Shown here piece after piece: positions 10,110-22,297 of a DNA stretch of 64,000 nucleotides (its first letter is position 1; every line of letters starts with the position of its first letter). A program made the translations under genes and the position numbers. This DNA is from Quercus robur (Eukaryota > Streptophyta > Magnoliopsida > Fagales > Fagaceae): assembly GCF_932294415.1 (NCBI RefSeq), contig NC_065536.1, positions 28,973,354 to 29,037,353 on the forward strand, in the 5' to 3' direction. The notes under the pieces were generated by a model that was not told the origin of the DNA, did no database searches, and was given only the letters and a program-made list of their open reading frames with translations.

Positions 10110-13100
10110 TGATTAGCATTCAAGTGGGGGACTACAACACCCACTGAGTCCTTGTGGATAATGGGAGCTATGTTCGACATCCTATACTATCTTGCATTCC
10201 AACAGATGAGGATTGATAAGGAACGACTGATTCCAGTTAACGCGCCACTTGTCAGATTTAGAGAAACAAGGGTACACCCCCTAGGAGTAGTCACTTTGTC
10301 CGTTACAGTCAGAGATTACCCATAGCAGATCACTAAGGATGTCATGTTCTTGGTTGTTGATTGTTCATCTGCCTACAATGCCATATTGGGTCGCCCTACT
10401 TTGAATTATTGGAAGGCCGTAACTTCACTTACCATTTGATGATCAAGTTCCCCACGGAGTATGGAGTAAGGGAGGTGCGAGGAGATGGACGATCATTGCC
10501 ATGCTGGAAATAGATGATCATTTACAGACTATATGTATAGAAGAGCAGTGGACGGTGGCAGAACCAGTGGAAAGACTGGAAGAAGTGCTCCTTGACGACT
10601 CCAGGCCTGATCGAACGACCAAGATCGGTACTCGAGCTAGGCGACTAGTCCAACAAGCATTAACAACATTTCTAAGGTAGAACTAGGATGTGTTCACCTG
10701 GAGTCATGAGGACATGCCTGGAATTGATTCATCCATTATAGTCCACAAGTTAAATGCATCACCCTCATTCTCCCCCATTCGCTAGAAAAAATGGGTGTTC
10801 ACATAAGAGTGCGACAAGGCCATAGCCAAAGAGGTCCACAAATTATAGGAAGTAGACTTCATTTGAGAGGTGTACTACCCCAATTGGCTGGCCAACGTGG
10901 TTATGGTCAAGAAAGCCAACGAAAAATGGAGGATGTGTGTAGACTTCACAGACCTAAACAAGGCCTGCACTAAGGACATCTATCCTCTCCCGAGGATTGA
11001 CACCTTGGTGGACTTAATGGCAAGAAATTAGCTGCTAAGTTTCATGGACGCTTTTTCTGGGTATAACCAAATCAAGCTGGACGAGGCCGATCAATAGAAG
11101 ACTTTATTTGTCACTAGCCAGGGTCTTTACAACTACAAAGTGATGCCATTCAGACTCAAGAATGCGGGCGTTACGTATCAGAAGCTAATGAACAAAATGT
11201 CCGCGCATCAAATTGGGAGGAATGTGCAAGTCTACGTGGACGACATACTAGTAAAAAGCATACGGGAGGACAACCACTTGAATGACCTCCGAGAGACCTT
11301 CGACACCCTTCGTTCTTATAACATGAAGCTAAATCCAAATAAGTGTGCCTTCGGAGTGACGGCTGGGAAATTCCTGGGGTTTATGGTATCACAAAGGGTA
11401 CTGAGGTCAACCTGGATAAAATACAGGCCATAATGGAGCTAGTTGCCCCAAAAACTATTAAGGAGGTGCAGAGCATAAACAGTAAGATAGTTGCATTAAA
11501 TAGGTTCATTTCAAAAGCAACGGATAAGTGTCTGCCTTTCTTCCGCACGTTGAATAAATCTTTTGAGTAGACGACCAAGTGTCAACAAGAATTCGAGGAA
11601 TTAAAGAGATATCTGTCTTCCCCGCCATTACTAAGCTCGTCCAAACCAGGGGAAGAATTGTTCCTATACCTTATTGTTTCCCTAGCCGTTGTTAGCACAA
11701 CTTTGGTCAGAGAGGAGGACGGAGTTCAAAAGCCTACATATTTCACCAATCGAGCACTTCGAGGAGCAGAAGAAAAGTACCCACCAATGGAAAAGCTAGC
11801 TTTTGCCCTGGTAATAGCAACTCGCAGACTCAAACTCTACTTTCAGGGGTACATAGTGATTATCTTGACGGACAAGCCTCTACGACGAGCAATGAGCAGC
11901 CCCGAGGCAGCTAGATGGATGGTGCTATGGGCAATTGAATTAAACGAGTTTGATGTGCAGTATCGCCCCCGCACTGCCATAAAAGGGCAAGTTATCACTG
12001 ACTTCATCGTTGAATTCACGCACATAGAAGACCAGGGGGCAGGAGAAGTCCCCTAATGGAGTATCCATACGGACGAGTCATCCACCAGACAAGTAGGCAG
12101 AGCTGGTATGGTACTCTATAGCCAGGAAGGTGACGAGGTCGAATGCATACTTTGTCTTGATTTCCCTATGACCAATAACGAGGCCGAGTATGAAACTTTG
12201 ATAATAGGGCTAGATCTTGCCAAGGCAGTAGGAGTTTAAAATATGGTCATGTACTTCAATTCCTAAGTAGTAACCAGTCAGGTTAAAGGTGACTATGAAT
12301 GCAAGAACGAACGGATGAAGAAGTACCTTGAGCAAGTGAAGGATCGAGTGAACAACCTCCAAGTAAAGTTTGTTTAAGTACTGAGGTAGGAGAACAAGCA
12401 TGTTGACCGTCTTGCTAAAGTTGCCTCAACAGAACACATACTGATACTCATTCCCAGTTAGGTACTATCTTTTGTTCAAATCTTACCATTAATAGACGGC
12501 GTTAGTGTGCAGGAGATAGATTTTGGGAACTATTGGACGACGCCAATAACCTCCTACCTGAAGGACGGCGTATTGCCTGACGATAAGGAAGCTGCAAGAA
12601 AGTTGAAAGTTTAAGCAGCGTGCTTCATTCTAATTAAAGGCATTCTATATAAAAGGGGCTTCTCTCGACCGTATCTGAGGTGTCTCATCCCCGAGGAAGC
12701 AAACTATCTCATGAGAAAAGTCCATGAAGGAGTCTGTGGGAACCACTCCGGATCACGGTTGTTAGTGCACAAACTCATCAGGGTAGGATACTGCTGGCCT
12801 ACCATGCAGAAGGATGCCATTGCTCATGTCAAAACATGTGACAAGTGCCAGAGGTTTGCTAACCTCATCCGGCAGTCGTCCGAAGAACTCACTCCAATAA
12901 CGGCCCCGTGGCCTTTCGCGTAATGGGGGATTGGACATCATAGGCCCGTTCCCAACTTCAATAAGACAATTGAAATTCCTGGTGGTCAATATAGACTACT
13001 TCACGTGGGTAGAAGCCGAAGCACTGGCCACCATAACGGAAAGAAATGTACGATGCTTCGTATGGAAGAACATTGTTTGCAGGTACAGTATACCTAGAGT

Positions 13101-13780
13101 GCTGATCTCTGACAACGGGAAGCAATTCGATAATGATGCATTCAGAGATTTTTGCTTGCAATTAGGAATCACGAATCATTACTCATCTTCCACCCACCCT
13201 CAGGCCAATGGGCAAGTAAAGGTCACAAACTGATCCTTGCTTAAAATCATCAAGACTTGGCTTGAAGGGGCAAAGGGTGTATAGCCAGAAGAGCTGCCCA
13301 GCATGCTATGAGCATATAGAATGACAGCAAGAACACCAATGAGGGAGACACCGTTCTGATTGGCATACAGGAGCAAAGCAGTTATCCTAGTTGAAGTTGG
13401 ACTCACAAGTTACAAGGTGGACAATTATGACGTAAAGGAGAATGACAAGGCCATGAGTCTGTAGCTCGACTTGGTAGATGAAGTCAGGGCGACAGCTGAA
13501 CAGAGGCTTACACGGTACCAGGACCTAATGGCCAAGAAGTACAACTCCAAAGTCAGACACAGAGACTTTAAGGTTGGAGACCTCGTCCTGAGGAAGGTGA
13601 CGGGCGCAACTAGAGATCCCACCGAAGGAAAGGTCGGTCCTAATTGGGAGTGACCCTACAGAATCGCATCATGGTAGAGGAAAGGGACTTACCACCTAGA
13701 GACACTAGACGGGTAGAAGTTGCACCACCCTTGGAACACGGAACACTTGAAGAAGTACTACCCATAGACAATAGCATGGA
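10110..13780 (+). pseudogene. Tat pol: protease, RT, two RNase H domains, integrase, broken
   Basis: Order along +: remnant aspartic protease at about 10110-10440 (VDNGS; frames shift). Reverse transcriptase at about 10880-11440, with WRMCVDFTDLNKAC and the catalytic YVDD at 11233-11244. RNase H at about 11660-12056. A second RNase H-like domain at about 12057-12430 (HTDESS, NNEAEYETLIIGL, HVDRLAKVAS). Integrase zinc domain at 12711-12860 (VHEGVCGNHSG, CDKCQR). Integrase core at 12931-13233, and a C-terminal chromatin-side part to about 13780 (FKVGDLVLRKV). Many stops and shifts break it (for example 10991, 11032, 11571, 12238, 13231). In the integrase core the catalytic Glu position is Lys (AAG at 13219-13221), so the integrase would be inactive even without the stops. 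Confidence 0.85.
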
Positions 13781-13963
13781 CAACAACACTTCTCATTTCC
13801 ATTTTATTTCTTTTTAATTAAATATTTACTACCTACAGTTTCTTTTAAGCTTAAATGGCATTTTTAAGACAATCTCTACACGCATATTTATCACAATAAG
13901 AAGAGTTATTCAGAGATGCCATGTGTATGCTATCTACATTTCTACATTATCATTATTAAGTCT

Positions 13964-14640
13964 GAAATGGACAGATTCATCCTAAAGCGGGTGACCTCAA
14001 ATTATTACATCCAAAAAGAACGGGCTCACCTCAAAAGGGGGGATTTCAGATTATATCAAGTCCATAAGTGGACGGGTTCACCAAAGAGTGAGCAGAAAAC
14101 TAGTCCATAAGTGGACGGGTTCATTCTAAGGGATGATCAAAGATTATATGAAGTCCACACAATGGACGAGTTCATCCTAAATGATTTAAAATTATATCGT
14201 CCATAAGTGAACGGGTTCACCAAAGAGTGAGCAGAAAACTAGTCCATAAGTGGACGGGTTCATCCTAAGGGATGATCAAAGATTATATGAAATCCATAAG
14301 TGGACGGGTTCACCAAAGGGTGAGTAGAAAGTTAATCCATATGTGGACAGGTTGAAAATTAATATGGATGGGATCATCCTAAGGGATGATCAAAGATTAT
14401 ATAATCCACAATGGACGGGTTCATCCTAAGGGGGTGATCTACAATCTATGCGGTCCACAAGATGGACAGATTCATCCTAAGGGTGGACAAGGTTCATCAC
14501 AAAGTCCACACAAAGTAGACAGGTTCACCTCATGGGGTGAGTCAAAACTATAAACCCACAAAATGGACGGATTTGTCCAAAAATAATGTGACGGGGTCAC
14601 CAAGAAGGATTAATCAAAAGAAGATCAAAAGTGGACAGGT
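13964..14640 (+). repeat. ~45-50 bp tandem array in the Tat 3' region
   Basis: Imperfect units carry GTCCATAAGTGGACGGGTTC followed by either ACCAAAGAGTGAGCAGAAAA or ATCCTAAGGGATGATCAAAG. At least ten GGACGGGTTC or GGACAGATTC copies can be read between 13964 and 14640. Short AAGTCCA/TGGAC inverted pairs inside each unit could form small hairpins. The array lies between pol and the antisense gene, where Tat elements often keep tandem repeats. Confidence 0.8.
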
Positions 14641-14879
14641 ATGATAAGTTTTCGAGGAATTAGTACAAGCAAGAAAAGGTCTCAGAATTCGAAAATAGAA
14701 AGCAACATATAAATAAATAAGTATAAATGACAGATAAAAAGATAATATATAAAAGCCTACAATGATGCAAATGTTTACATATTGGGTTGACAGAAGAAAG
14801 TGAGTACAATTCTCTCAAAAGATAAAAACTAAGAATTTACAAGTATAAAAGAAAAAAAATACAACTGGGCAGCGGGGGT

Positions 14880-17063
14880 ATCCTCAGCTTTCTCCTTCAC
14901 GATTTGATCAACTTCAAGGTGATGGGCCACCTCGTCGACTGATTTTTCTTGGTCACCCGAAACTGCATCCCTGTTACCTTGAGGATCGGGTTGGTCTCAT
15001 TGGTGAAGAGCTCGTCTGTTCCTTCGGAGTAGATGGGCTATGCAGGAGTCTGAGCTTGCGCATCGATAGACATGTGAGATAGATCTAAGTCAGGGAAGGA
15101 GGCTTTGACCTGACAGAAGCAGTCATCAAAACCATCAGCAAAGGAACCCCCAAGCTCCTTCAAGAGGGTATTGGAGTTATGGTACTTTCGCACCGCTTCC
15201 TTCTTAGCCTGTTGGAGGTGACGCTACGCCTTCGAGGTCTCTGCCTCCTTTTCCATCAAGATCTTCTTTAGCACCTCTACCTACACATCCAACTCCTTCA
15301 AGAGCTGCTTGGTCAAATCAAGCTTATTAACTTGAACTTCCTTCCAAGCCTTCAGCTCCTTCAACTCTGCATCCCTCGCCTCAACTTTCTCCCTCAGACG
15401 GGTGATCATCTCATGGGATGTACATCGATCCATAAGACCTTTCATCATAACAACCCCCTACAAGATTCAAAAGCGGAAGTTAGAATGAGACAACGGTTGG
15501 ATGAAACAAAGGTAAGGAGGACAGTTAGACATACTTGTACCAAACTAAAAAGACTCATCTCCCCCATGGCCTTGGTGGCATGGTTTCCTAAGTCTTCATA
15601 ATCGTCGCCCTTGATGATGGATGACAATTGCTTGAGGGCATACCCCGAGTCTTCATGAAGGAGAACGGGGTGCTTTTTCGCGACGTGGTCAGCACCCTTT
15701 ATTAGGCCTCTCCCAATTCCCGGGCCAAGCTTTGGGGGCAACTTGGCTAGAGCCTCAATGGAGTTAGGCACCGTCACCACCTTTGGCTTCTTTGGTGGAC
15801 GGTAACCTTCTTTGACGACTTCCTTTTGGTTGACGGATGAGCCTGACCCGTTGCCTTAAGAGGTAGGCTCATCTTTTACTTTTTCTTGGCAGCTTACTGC
15901 TTGATGTAAACCCTTCTCCTGCTCTCTTCCATTTATGCACAAAGGTGGATGGATAAAAGGAGTTAGATAACTTGAAAAGCAAGAAAGGAAATTGAGGGGT
16001 TGGATAACGGACTTACATTGGTGAATTTGTGTATCGTAACCACGGGTAGCCGTAGTTGGTTTGGGACCGTCACAGTACCAATGAAGGGTGTCCAAGGTAA
16101 CAAGCTTGGTCCACAACCTCTCGAATAGCTTGGTGGTTGTGAAAATATGCCCCCATTCCTCAAGTGTGACTTGTGGACGGTTTCGAGTTGCAATAGGAGA
16201 CGGTTAGAATATAAAAAAAAATTAAAGTACGAACCTCATAAAGATGGATGCATACCGGATGGGGGCATAATGCCCCAGGTTTTGTCCACGGACATGTATT
16301 CTTGGTCACCAAGGTGACACATCCATTTGTCACCTTGGATAAAGAAATAGCGACTCTTCCAGTTCCTGTTGGAGTCGGGGGTGTTGCACACTAGCCTAAG
16401 CAATGAGCTCCTCGGCACAAAACTGTACATGCCTCTTGATTGTGTGATTACAGACGAACAGTAGCAATGGAAGAACTCTTCCACCATCATCCTACGTGCC
16501 CCATCAGTCATCACTCCGTATAGCACTTCTGCCCCCAAAAATATTCTCTAGGCGTTTAGAGAGATTTGGGTGATGGCTAGTTCGAGATACTGGAGAAGAC
16601 AACGGTGAAGAGCACTTAAAGGGAACCTAAGCCCCAGTTTTAGCATTTGCTCATATACACTGACGTCTTTTACACCCTTGTAGTAACATTTTTCCCGTTT
16701 AAGGGGTAGACGCATTGGAATGTTGACAAGTATCTGGTACTTCTTCCTAAGTGTGTTGAAGTGATGTTGTTTGATGGACGAGTTGAAATCATTTATCGTG
16801 CACAACGGGAGCATAATGAACTCCTTGAATCCATCAAGGCCTATGGTGGACTGGACGGGGGGCTCATCGTTTCCTATGTCTTCATTTGAATCACTTTCTG
16901 ATCCGTCTCCGTCCAAATCATCATCCTCCGTGGAAGGTGAGTTGGCGGACGGGACCCTTTCTTCAGAAGAGGTGCCGGGGTTGTCCTGACCTAATGGATA
17001 TGCCTCATCGTAGCCCGCTCTCTCGTGGACACACAACTGCTCACTTGACACACTAGACATCAA
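14880..17063 (-). pseudogene. Antisense multi-exon gene of the Tat element (putative gypsy-type transposon domain)
   Basis: Reading leftward from ATG at 17063, the first exon begins MMSSVSSEQLCVHERAGYDE and has an acidic Ser/Asp/Glu stretch. It then enters a domain I recognise from plant 'putative gypsy type transposon' proteins (RFPLSALHRCLLQYL, then VLYGVMTDGARRM, SRYFFIQGDKWMCH and VDKTWGIMPPSG). A TAG at about 16545, where the family has Trp, interrupts an otherwise continuous frame. Donor sites GTATGC (about 16253), GTAAGT (about 16012) and GTATGT (about 15534), with matching acceptors, suggest four or more introns. The last exon (about 15456-14990) encodes a Lys/Glu-rich coiled coil with two further stops. 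The function of this antisense gene is not known. The break at 16545 and the later stops mark this copy as defective. Confidence 0.7.
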
Positions 17064-17527
17064 TCACCTACACGTGACGAACAAACTCTAAGACTCTGAC
17101 GGTCTACATAAATGACGGGTTGGCGAAATTTAAATAAATGACAAAGGAAATTTAACCTAAAGTAAAGGATACTCACTGAGTGAGCAAAATGGAGAAGGCA
17201 ATAGAAAAAGGTATGGATGACAAAACACCAAGTAGACGATAGTGCCAAGAAGACGATATGCCGGTTTGGTGAAGAGGACGGTAGCGCTCTGGTTGTAAAT
17301 TTATTGCAAAAAGTGAAAATGAAAGATAAAGGAGCATGTATATATAGAGGTAATGGCATGAAAGATGAAGGGACGCTTCGATTTGAGCAATTAACCATTA
17401 AAAATGCATCGCGTGTACCTACGACATTTATAACTCTAGGCTAGCTTGTCAATCAAGATGCATCTCCTGAAGTTAAAATTAGATTGCCACTCCACGAATC
17501 TGTCCTAACATTATGGGATAGACTCGT

Positions 17528-17543
17528 AAAGTGAGGGGGTAAC
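17528..17543 (+). other. Polypurine tract of the Tat element
   Basis: AAAGTGAGGGGGTAAC lies immediately before the 3' LTR, the position where plus-strand synthesis is primed in LTR elements. Confidence 0.6.
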
Positions 17544-18096
17544 TGAAGAGGGTGAAATAGATGTAGACGGTCTCATTCTACTGAATCAGTCATGAGCGAT
17601 GATACATTTAGCTTGTGATCAAGGTGATGGAAGAAGACAGGGAGCTTGTACAGAAAAGGACGGATGAGGAAGTGGACAGTAGCAAGGTCACATGACATCC
17701 ACATGGTTTAAGTAGTTCTCAAGAAACTTCAAAAGGAAATATCTTGCGCCTCACGATTAACCCTAATCAACAAAATCGTTATATGGATAAGATCTCATAA
17801 AATAAGTGGTTTTATGAGGATCTTCCTTATAAGGAAAAGTTCCCCTTTCCCAAAGAAAGAAAAAAAATCGGTTTTACACTACTATAAAAACCCCAAAGCC
17901 CTTACAAATCAAGGTACGTATAATCTTCCCAGCTCTGGCACTCTAGAGTTGTGAACATTCTCTAACTTAACTTTTGGAGGGTCTTTAGCCGGTATCACAT
18001 CGGTACTCTCTTAAGGTCTTTTTGTTCTGTGTTGTGCAGGTGTTGTCTTGAGTACGTAAGGACTGTGCGACTAATTGACGATTTTTGGCTTCATCA
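17544..18096 (+). repeat. 3' LTR of the Tat element
   Basis: Starts TGAAGAGGGTGAAATAGATG and ends GGCTTCATCA; aligns with 7946-8497. Most differences from the 5' copy are transitions. Confidence 0.9.
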
Positions 18097-19500
18097 GATT
18101 CTAATTTTTTTGCATAAGAAATTGTTCCAAAATTGAGACAAGATCATAGTGCTCACATTGATTAGCTCTGGGACATCATTAAAGGAAAGTATGATCATGA
18201 GCTTTTTTACTATAAGGTATGGGATGCGAAACCAAAGACAGTTGTGAAGATATTTAGGGATTAGGAACAACCTTATCAAAAGTTGTGAAAGTTGTTGTTG
18301 GCATACTTGGATCAAGATCCGGGTACCTAGTACTTCTATCACATCATACCTAAGAGCGTACCTAGTACTACATCACTGCGTTATGTATTTTAGGCATTCA
18401 CTCTATGCATTAATGGATTTAGATATTGCAAGCTAGTGATCAATATTGATGGGACCCATTTGTATGGTAAATATCGAGGGGTGTTGTTGATTACAATGGC
18501 AACTGATGCTAACAACAAGGTTTTTCCTCTCGCCTTTGTCGTTGTGAATAAGGAGTCAGGGCCTAGTTGGGGGTGGTTTTATAGTGCCTCAGGGTTTTGA
18601 TAGGGCATGTGATACCTGATGAGGGCATTTGCATTATTTTTGATTGGCATGCTAGTATCAAAAGCGCCATTGCAATGTGGTGTAGAGGTGATGACGGAAG
18701 ATTACGGGTATTTCATCGATATTGCATTCGGCATGTTGCTAGCAACTTTAATGCACAGTTTCAAGACTTGATTCTAAAGGCATTGGCCTTGAAAGCTGGA
18801 AATGCTACTCAAGAAGCTAAATTTGAGTCCATAATGCAAACCATTAAGAAAGTTGAGATTAATGCCCTTAGGAGGAATGCGATGATACAAACGAAGAAAG
18901 GCGATCCTGTACACTATATGCCTTGGGGATCTATGGCTCAAATATGCGCAAAGCTTCAGGACACTTTATGAGGGCATTTAATCATGAAGCTGGTATACAC
19001 CAAGTAGTCACCCCATACAACAACTATAGTGGTGGAGGGGGAAACTACAGTCATGAAATAAACATAGTGGCTAGAACATGTGGTTGTGGAAAGTGGCAAA
19101 ACATTAAGATCCCTTGTTCACATGCAATTAGATTTTTTTTTAGTATCTGCGAATTGATTCGACTAGCTATATTGACCCATGTTACAGTTTGGACAATGTC
19201 ATTCACACATATTCACATTAATTTATGGTCCCAAAGTCAGAGTCATTGTGGAAGGAAGTTAACATCCTATGGTGGGTGCCTAACCCAAATCTGTTGCGGA
19301 CTAAAGGTTGACTTGTGAAATCAAGAATAAGGAATGAAATGGATGGGGTATGGCGAGAACTGGGAAGATGGAGGGAAGAGTCAGATTTGAGGGAGATTCA
19401 ACCAAGGCAGCGATGCAGATTGTGTCATGAAGCGGGGCATAACTGTAGAAGATGTCCCAATTCCTATGGGGCTTCAACAAGCGGTGATGTTACAAACTAG
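18097..19500 (+). pseudogene. MULE (MuDR family) transposase, C-terminal part, disrupted
   Basis: This is the continuation of the gene begun at 6845, displaced by the Tat insertion. After a stretch with several stops (18100-18410) the MULE transposase core appears: VINIDGTHLYGKYRGVL (catalytic-type Asp at about 18448), FPLAFVVVNKESGPSWGWF, then, after a shift at about 18590, CIIFDWHASIKSAI with the second Asp, and HRYCIRHVASNFN. A further shift at about 18925 leads to the SWIM zinc finger (CGCGKWQNIKIPCSHAI). Another near 19315 leads to a C-terminal CCHC knuckle (CRLCHEAGHNCRRCP) ending at a stop at 19500. Domain order and spacing fit a complete plant MuDR-type transposase, but it is inactivated many times over. 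Confidence 0.85.
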
Positions 19501-20452
19501 GTAAGTGTTGTTTCTATATAATATGCTCAGATTGTACAAAGTAGCTGAGATGTAAAGATTGGATTGTATAAAGTAGCTAACTTGCATAGAATGTCATCTG
19601 CTTTTTGTACTTCGCATTTGAGAACTAACGACCATAAATGTTTTTCAACGGAGACTCGATTTTGGAATGGCATTGTAGTTGGAAGTTTTGGTTATCTTCA
19701 GTATGGACAAGTGCACTTATCAAACTAGGCTATGTTGTATCAACACAATTATTATTTTGTTTATCGCTGAATGTATTTGTAATCGAACTATTCTCTACCC
19801 ATTGTACTTGTTGGATTAGTTGCGTTGTGCATCTTTTTAATGCAACTGACTTCAAAACTTATATATATATATATATATATATATTGTGTGGGACTGCTGT
19901 GCTCTGTTTTCTCTGTTTCTATTGTTTACTTTTATTTCTGGTTGTTTGTTGTTTTTGTGTGTTTTTGGTTATATCTGGCTATTTGTTGCCTGTATGTGAA
20001 AAAAAAAAAAAAAAATTCCCGGCACAAATCTAGTCTTTAAAACTCGATTTATGGTTCCATTGAGGGTTTTTTTTTCTTGTTAAAGGTGTAACCGTCTACT
20101 TGGATACTTGATTTTCCTAAACTCGAGTACTAAATAGAACTCGAGTTTTATATACTCAAGTTCCATTGAATTTATTTTTTTCTAGTAAAACAAGGCATAG
20201 CTCCCTGTGTGAATTAAAAAAAAAAAAAAAATCCATTTCAACAAAAATCCATTCTATAAATTTTTGTAGAAGGATTTAATTGGATTCAAAGTTTCAATAC
20301 GTTGTAGTGGATTTCATCCCATTCCAGTAAAAAAAAAAAAAAAAACCATCCTAGTCAAATTCTATTTTTTAATGTTTTTAAATAAAAAAAAATTATAAAT
20401 GAAAACTATTTTGTTTTGATTTGATTCTTATTATTTAATTGATTATTAATAC
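19501..20452. other. MULE 3' flank: low-complexity spacer with CTCGAG motifs
   Basis: No gene is supported. A (TA)n tract lies at 19861-19884 and A runs at about 19999-20014, 20216-20231 and 20330-20345. The CTCGAG/AAACTCGATT cluster at 20035-20165 (including AAACTCGAGTACTAAATAGA and its partner) resembles those at 3176-3400 and 6218-6395. The pair on either side of the transposase may be the MULE's terminal regions; I could not define exact terminal repeats. Confidence 0.45.
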
Positions 20453-20481
20453 ATATGAGAATTAAATATGTAACTGTGCTC

Positions 20482-20539
<58 letters not shown>

Positions 20540-21990
20540 TAGCAGTGATCTCATAATGATACACTGGAATTGATGCATGTCGAAATATCCCATTTCAATA
20601 AGCAAATTAGAACAAACAAAAATAGAATTAACAACATTGTTCAAGTATACTGGACTTGTTTTGGTCGCATTATCATATTGATGGATCCAATGCAATATCA
20701 CATTGGATTCAAACTTTGCCCTTAGTAGAATATCAAATTTAAGTGGCCAAGAGCCCTATAGTACCAATTGATTGGCTTGTCCTCTTGATGTTTCTAGAGG
20801 AGACATTGAAGGCTAAGGATATGTTTGGTAGATTGTAATAGGCACTGTAATTTAATAGTTATTTTTATGATTTAGTTTTTCAGTAGTTTGATTATATTTT
20901 TATTATAGGGAATAATTATTCTTTATGAATAGGTATTTTTTAAAAGATAAAGTTTAGCTATAAAATTGTTTGTAGTCTATGGCTAGAATCTTACTCAATA
21001 AAATAAGCATTACTACATATTTTGAAAATCTAGCCATTGAGTTACATGTTTTTACGCCCTTAATACACATGTCAAATTTTGTGTCAATCGGATATTGTTA
21101 ACCTTATGATTTATAAGTTTATATTTTATACATAATTTTAAACTGCAAAAAATTATTATTTAAATCATTTATTGATGACATAACTATTCATCTTTAAATT
21201 TCTAGAAATTTTGCAAGCATGAAAGATATAAGAAGAAGATGTAATCCAATGGTGGATTTGTAAAAATCATCTCCAATAAAAAGATATTGAGTAAGGTTGT
21301 AGACTTAGAGTATAACCAATTTTGTAGTTAAACGTTGTCTTTCTTTAAAATAAGGAATAACTATTCCCCTCTAAAAGGGTTGTAATAGTTATTCCTTAGT
21401 AAGTATATTAATTTCTAAAATTAATATGTTTCTAAATAAACAAACTTTTCATATATACATAACAATTATGAAAATAAAAAGCCATAAAAAATAACTAATC
21501 ATTCTTTCAAATTTAAAAAATTTTATTTTATAGGATATATAATTATATGAGTATGATATTTCCTAAAATATATCTTAAATTTTATTATAATGCTACGATT
21601 TAGACAATTTGATTTAAACATTCCATTATCTTCAATGTTCTATTCTTGTATTGTCACTACACAAATGAATAGTAATAAGTATTACATTGCAACATCTTGT
21701 ATTCCTTATAGTATCTATTCCTATGTAATTATTATTACAGTTTACCGAACGTGCTCTAAGAGCCTTGTAACAACACCTCCTAGTATTTCAAAAATAGACA
21801 TTTAAGATTTAAATCCTCTCTCGTGGTTACAATTATCATTTTTAAAAGTAAAAATAAAAGAAACATCTAAAGTTCAAGAAAAATATTTACATAGTCTTAG
21901 AGCTCTCACATAGGGGATAAGCCCTACGAGGGACCCATGTATTATCCAAATGTAAAATCTCTTATCTTTCCATTTTTATAATTAATATAT
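20453..21990. repeat. ~1.6 kb direct repeat, copy 2
   Basis: Aligns in the same orientation with 3497-5100 from ATGAGAATTAAATATGTAAC to AATCTCTTATCTTTCCAT. It is slightly shorter because of small deletions (for example the T run and GAGAGAAAGG near 4366-4390 of copy 1 are absent). Upstream and downstream flanks differ from copy 1. Confidence 0.75.
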
Positions 21991-22099
21991 ATATATATAT
22001 ATATATCATATATTATATAATAAAAGTTGGGCTTAGATGCCGTGATTACGTCAAGTGGTTTCACCAAATTGTAGAATTTTTTTTTAGATTTTTGAATAT

Positions 22100-22134
<35 letters not shown>

Positions 22135-22266
22135 ATTATAATTATAATTGTTGAGCCAAGTGATAGTACCAAACTACAATAAGTTTTTAGATAAAAACAA
22201 AAAGTTTTTGATCTTATCAACTTCTTTAGAGTTTGGATAAAGTAACAATAAGTGTTTGTATTAGCC

Positions 22267-22297
<31 letters not shown>

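Larger units (their letters stand above)
7946..18096 (+). mobile_element. Ty3/gypsy retrotransposon, Tat lineage, full length but decayed
   Basis: A 10.15-kb element bounded by two ~552-bp LTRs that begin TGAAG and end TTCATCA. Putative target duplications are AATTC (7941-7945) and GATTC (18097-18101), one mismatch. Internal order on + is gag, protease, reverse transcriptase, RNase H, a second RNase H-like domain and integrase. Then come a short-unit tandem array and a large antisense gene before the 3' LTR. The dual RNase H and the long 3' region with an antisense ORF are hallmarks of the Tat/Ogre-type lineage. All frames carry stops and shifts, so the copy is not autonomous. It sits inside the MULE transposase gene. 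Roughly 50-55 LTR-to-LTR differences were counted by eye, so the insertion is old. Confidence 0.9.

Noticed and set aside
3497..21990. The 1.6-kb direct repeats as LTRs of one 18-kb retroelement
   Set aside because: No TG...CA ends, no primer site or polypurine tract next to them, and the interior contains a MULE and a complete Tat element.
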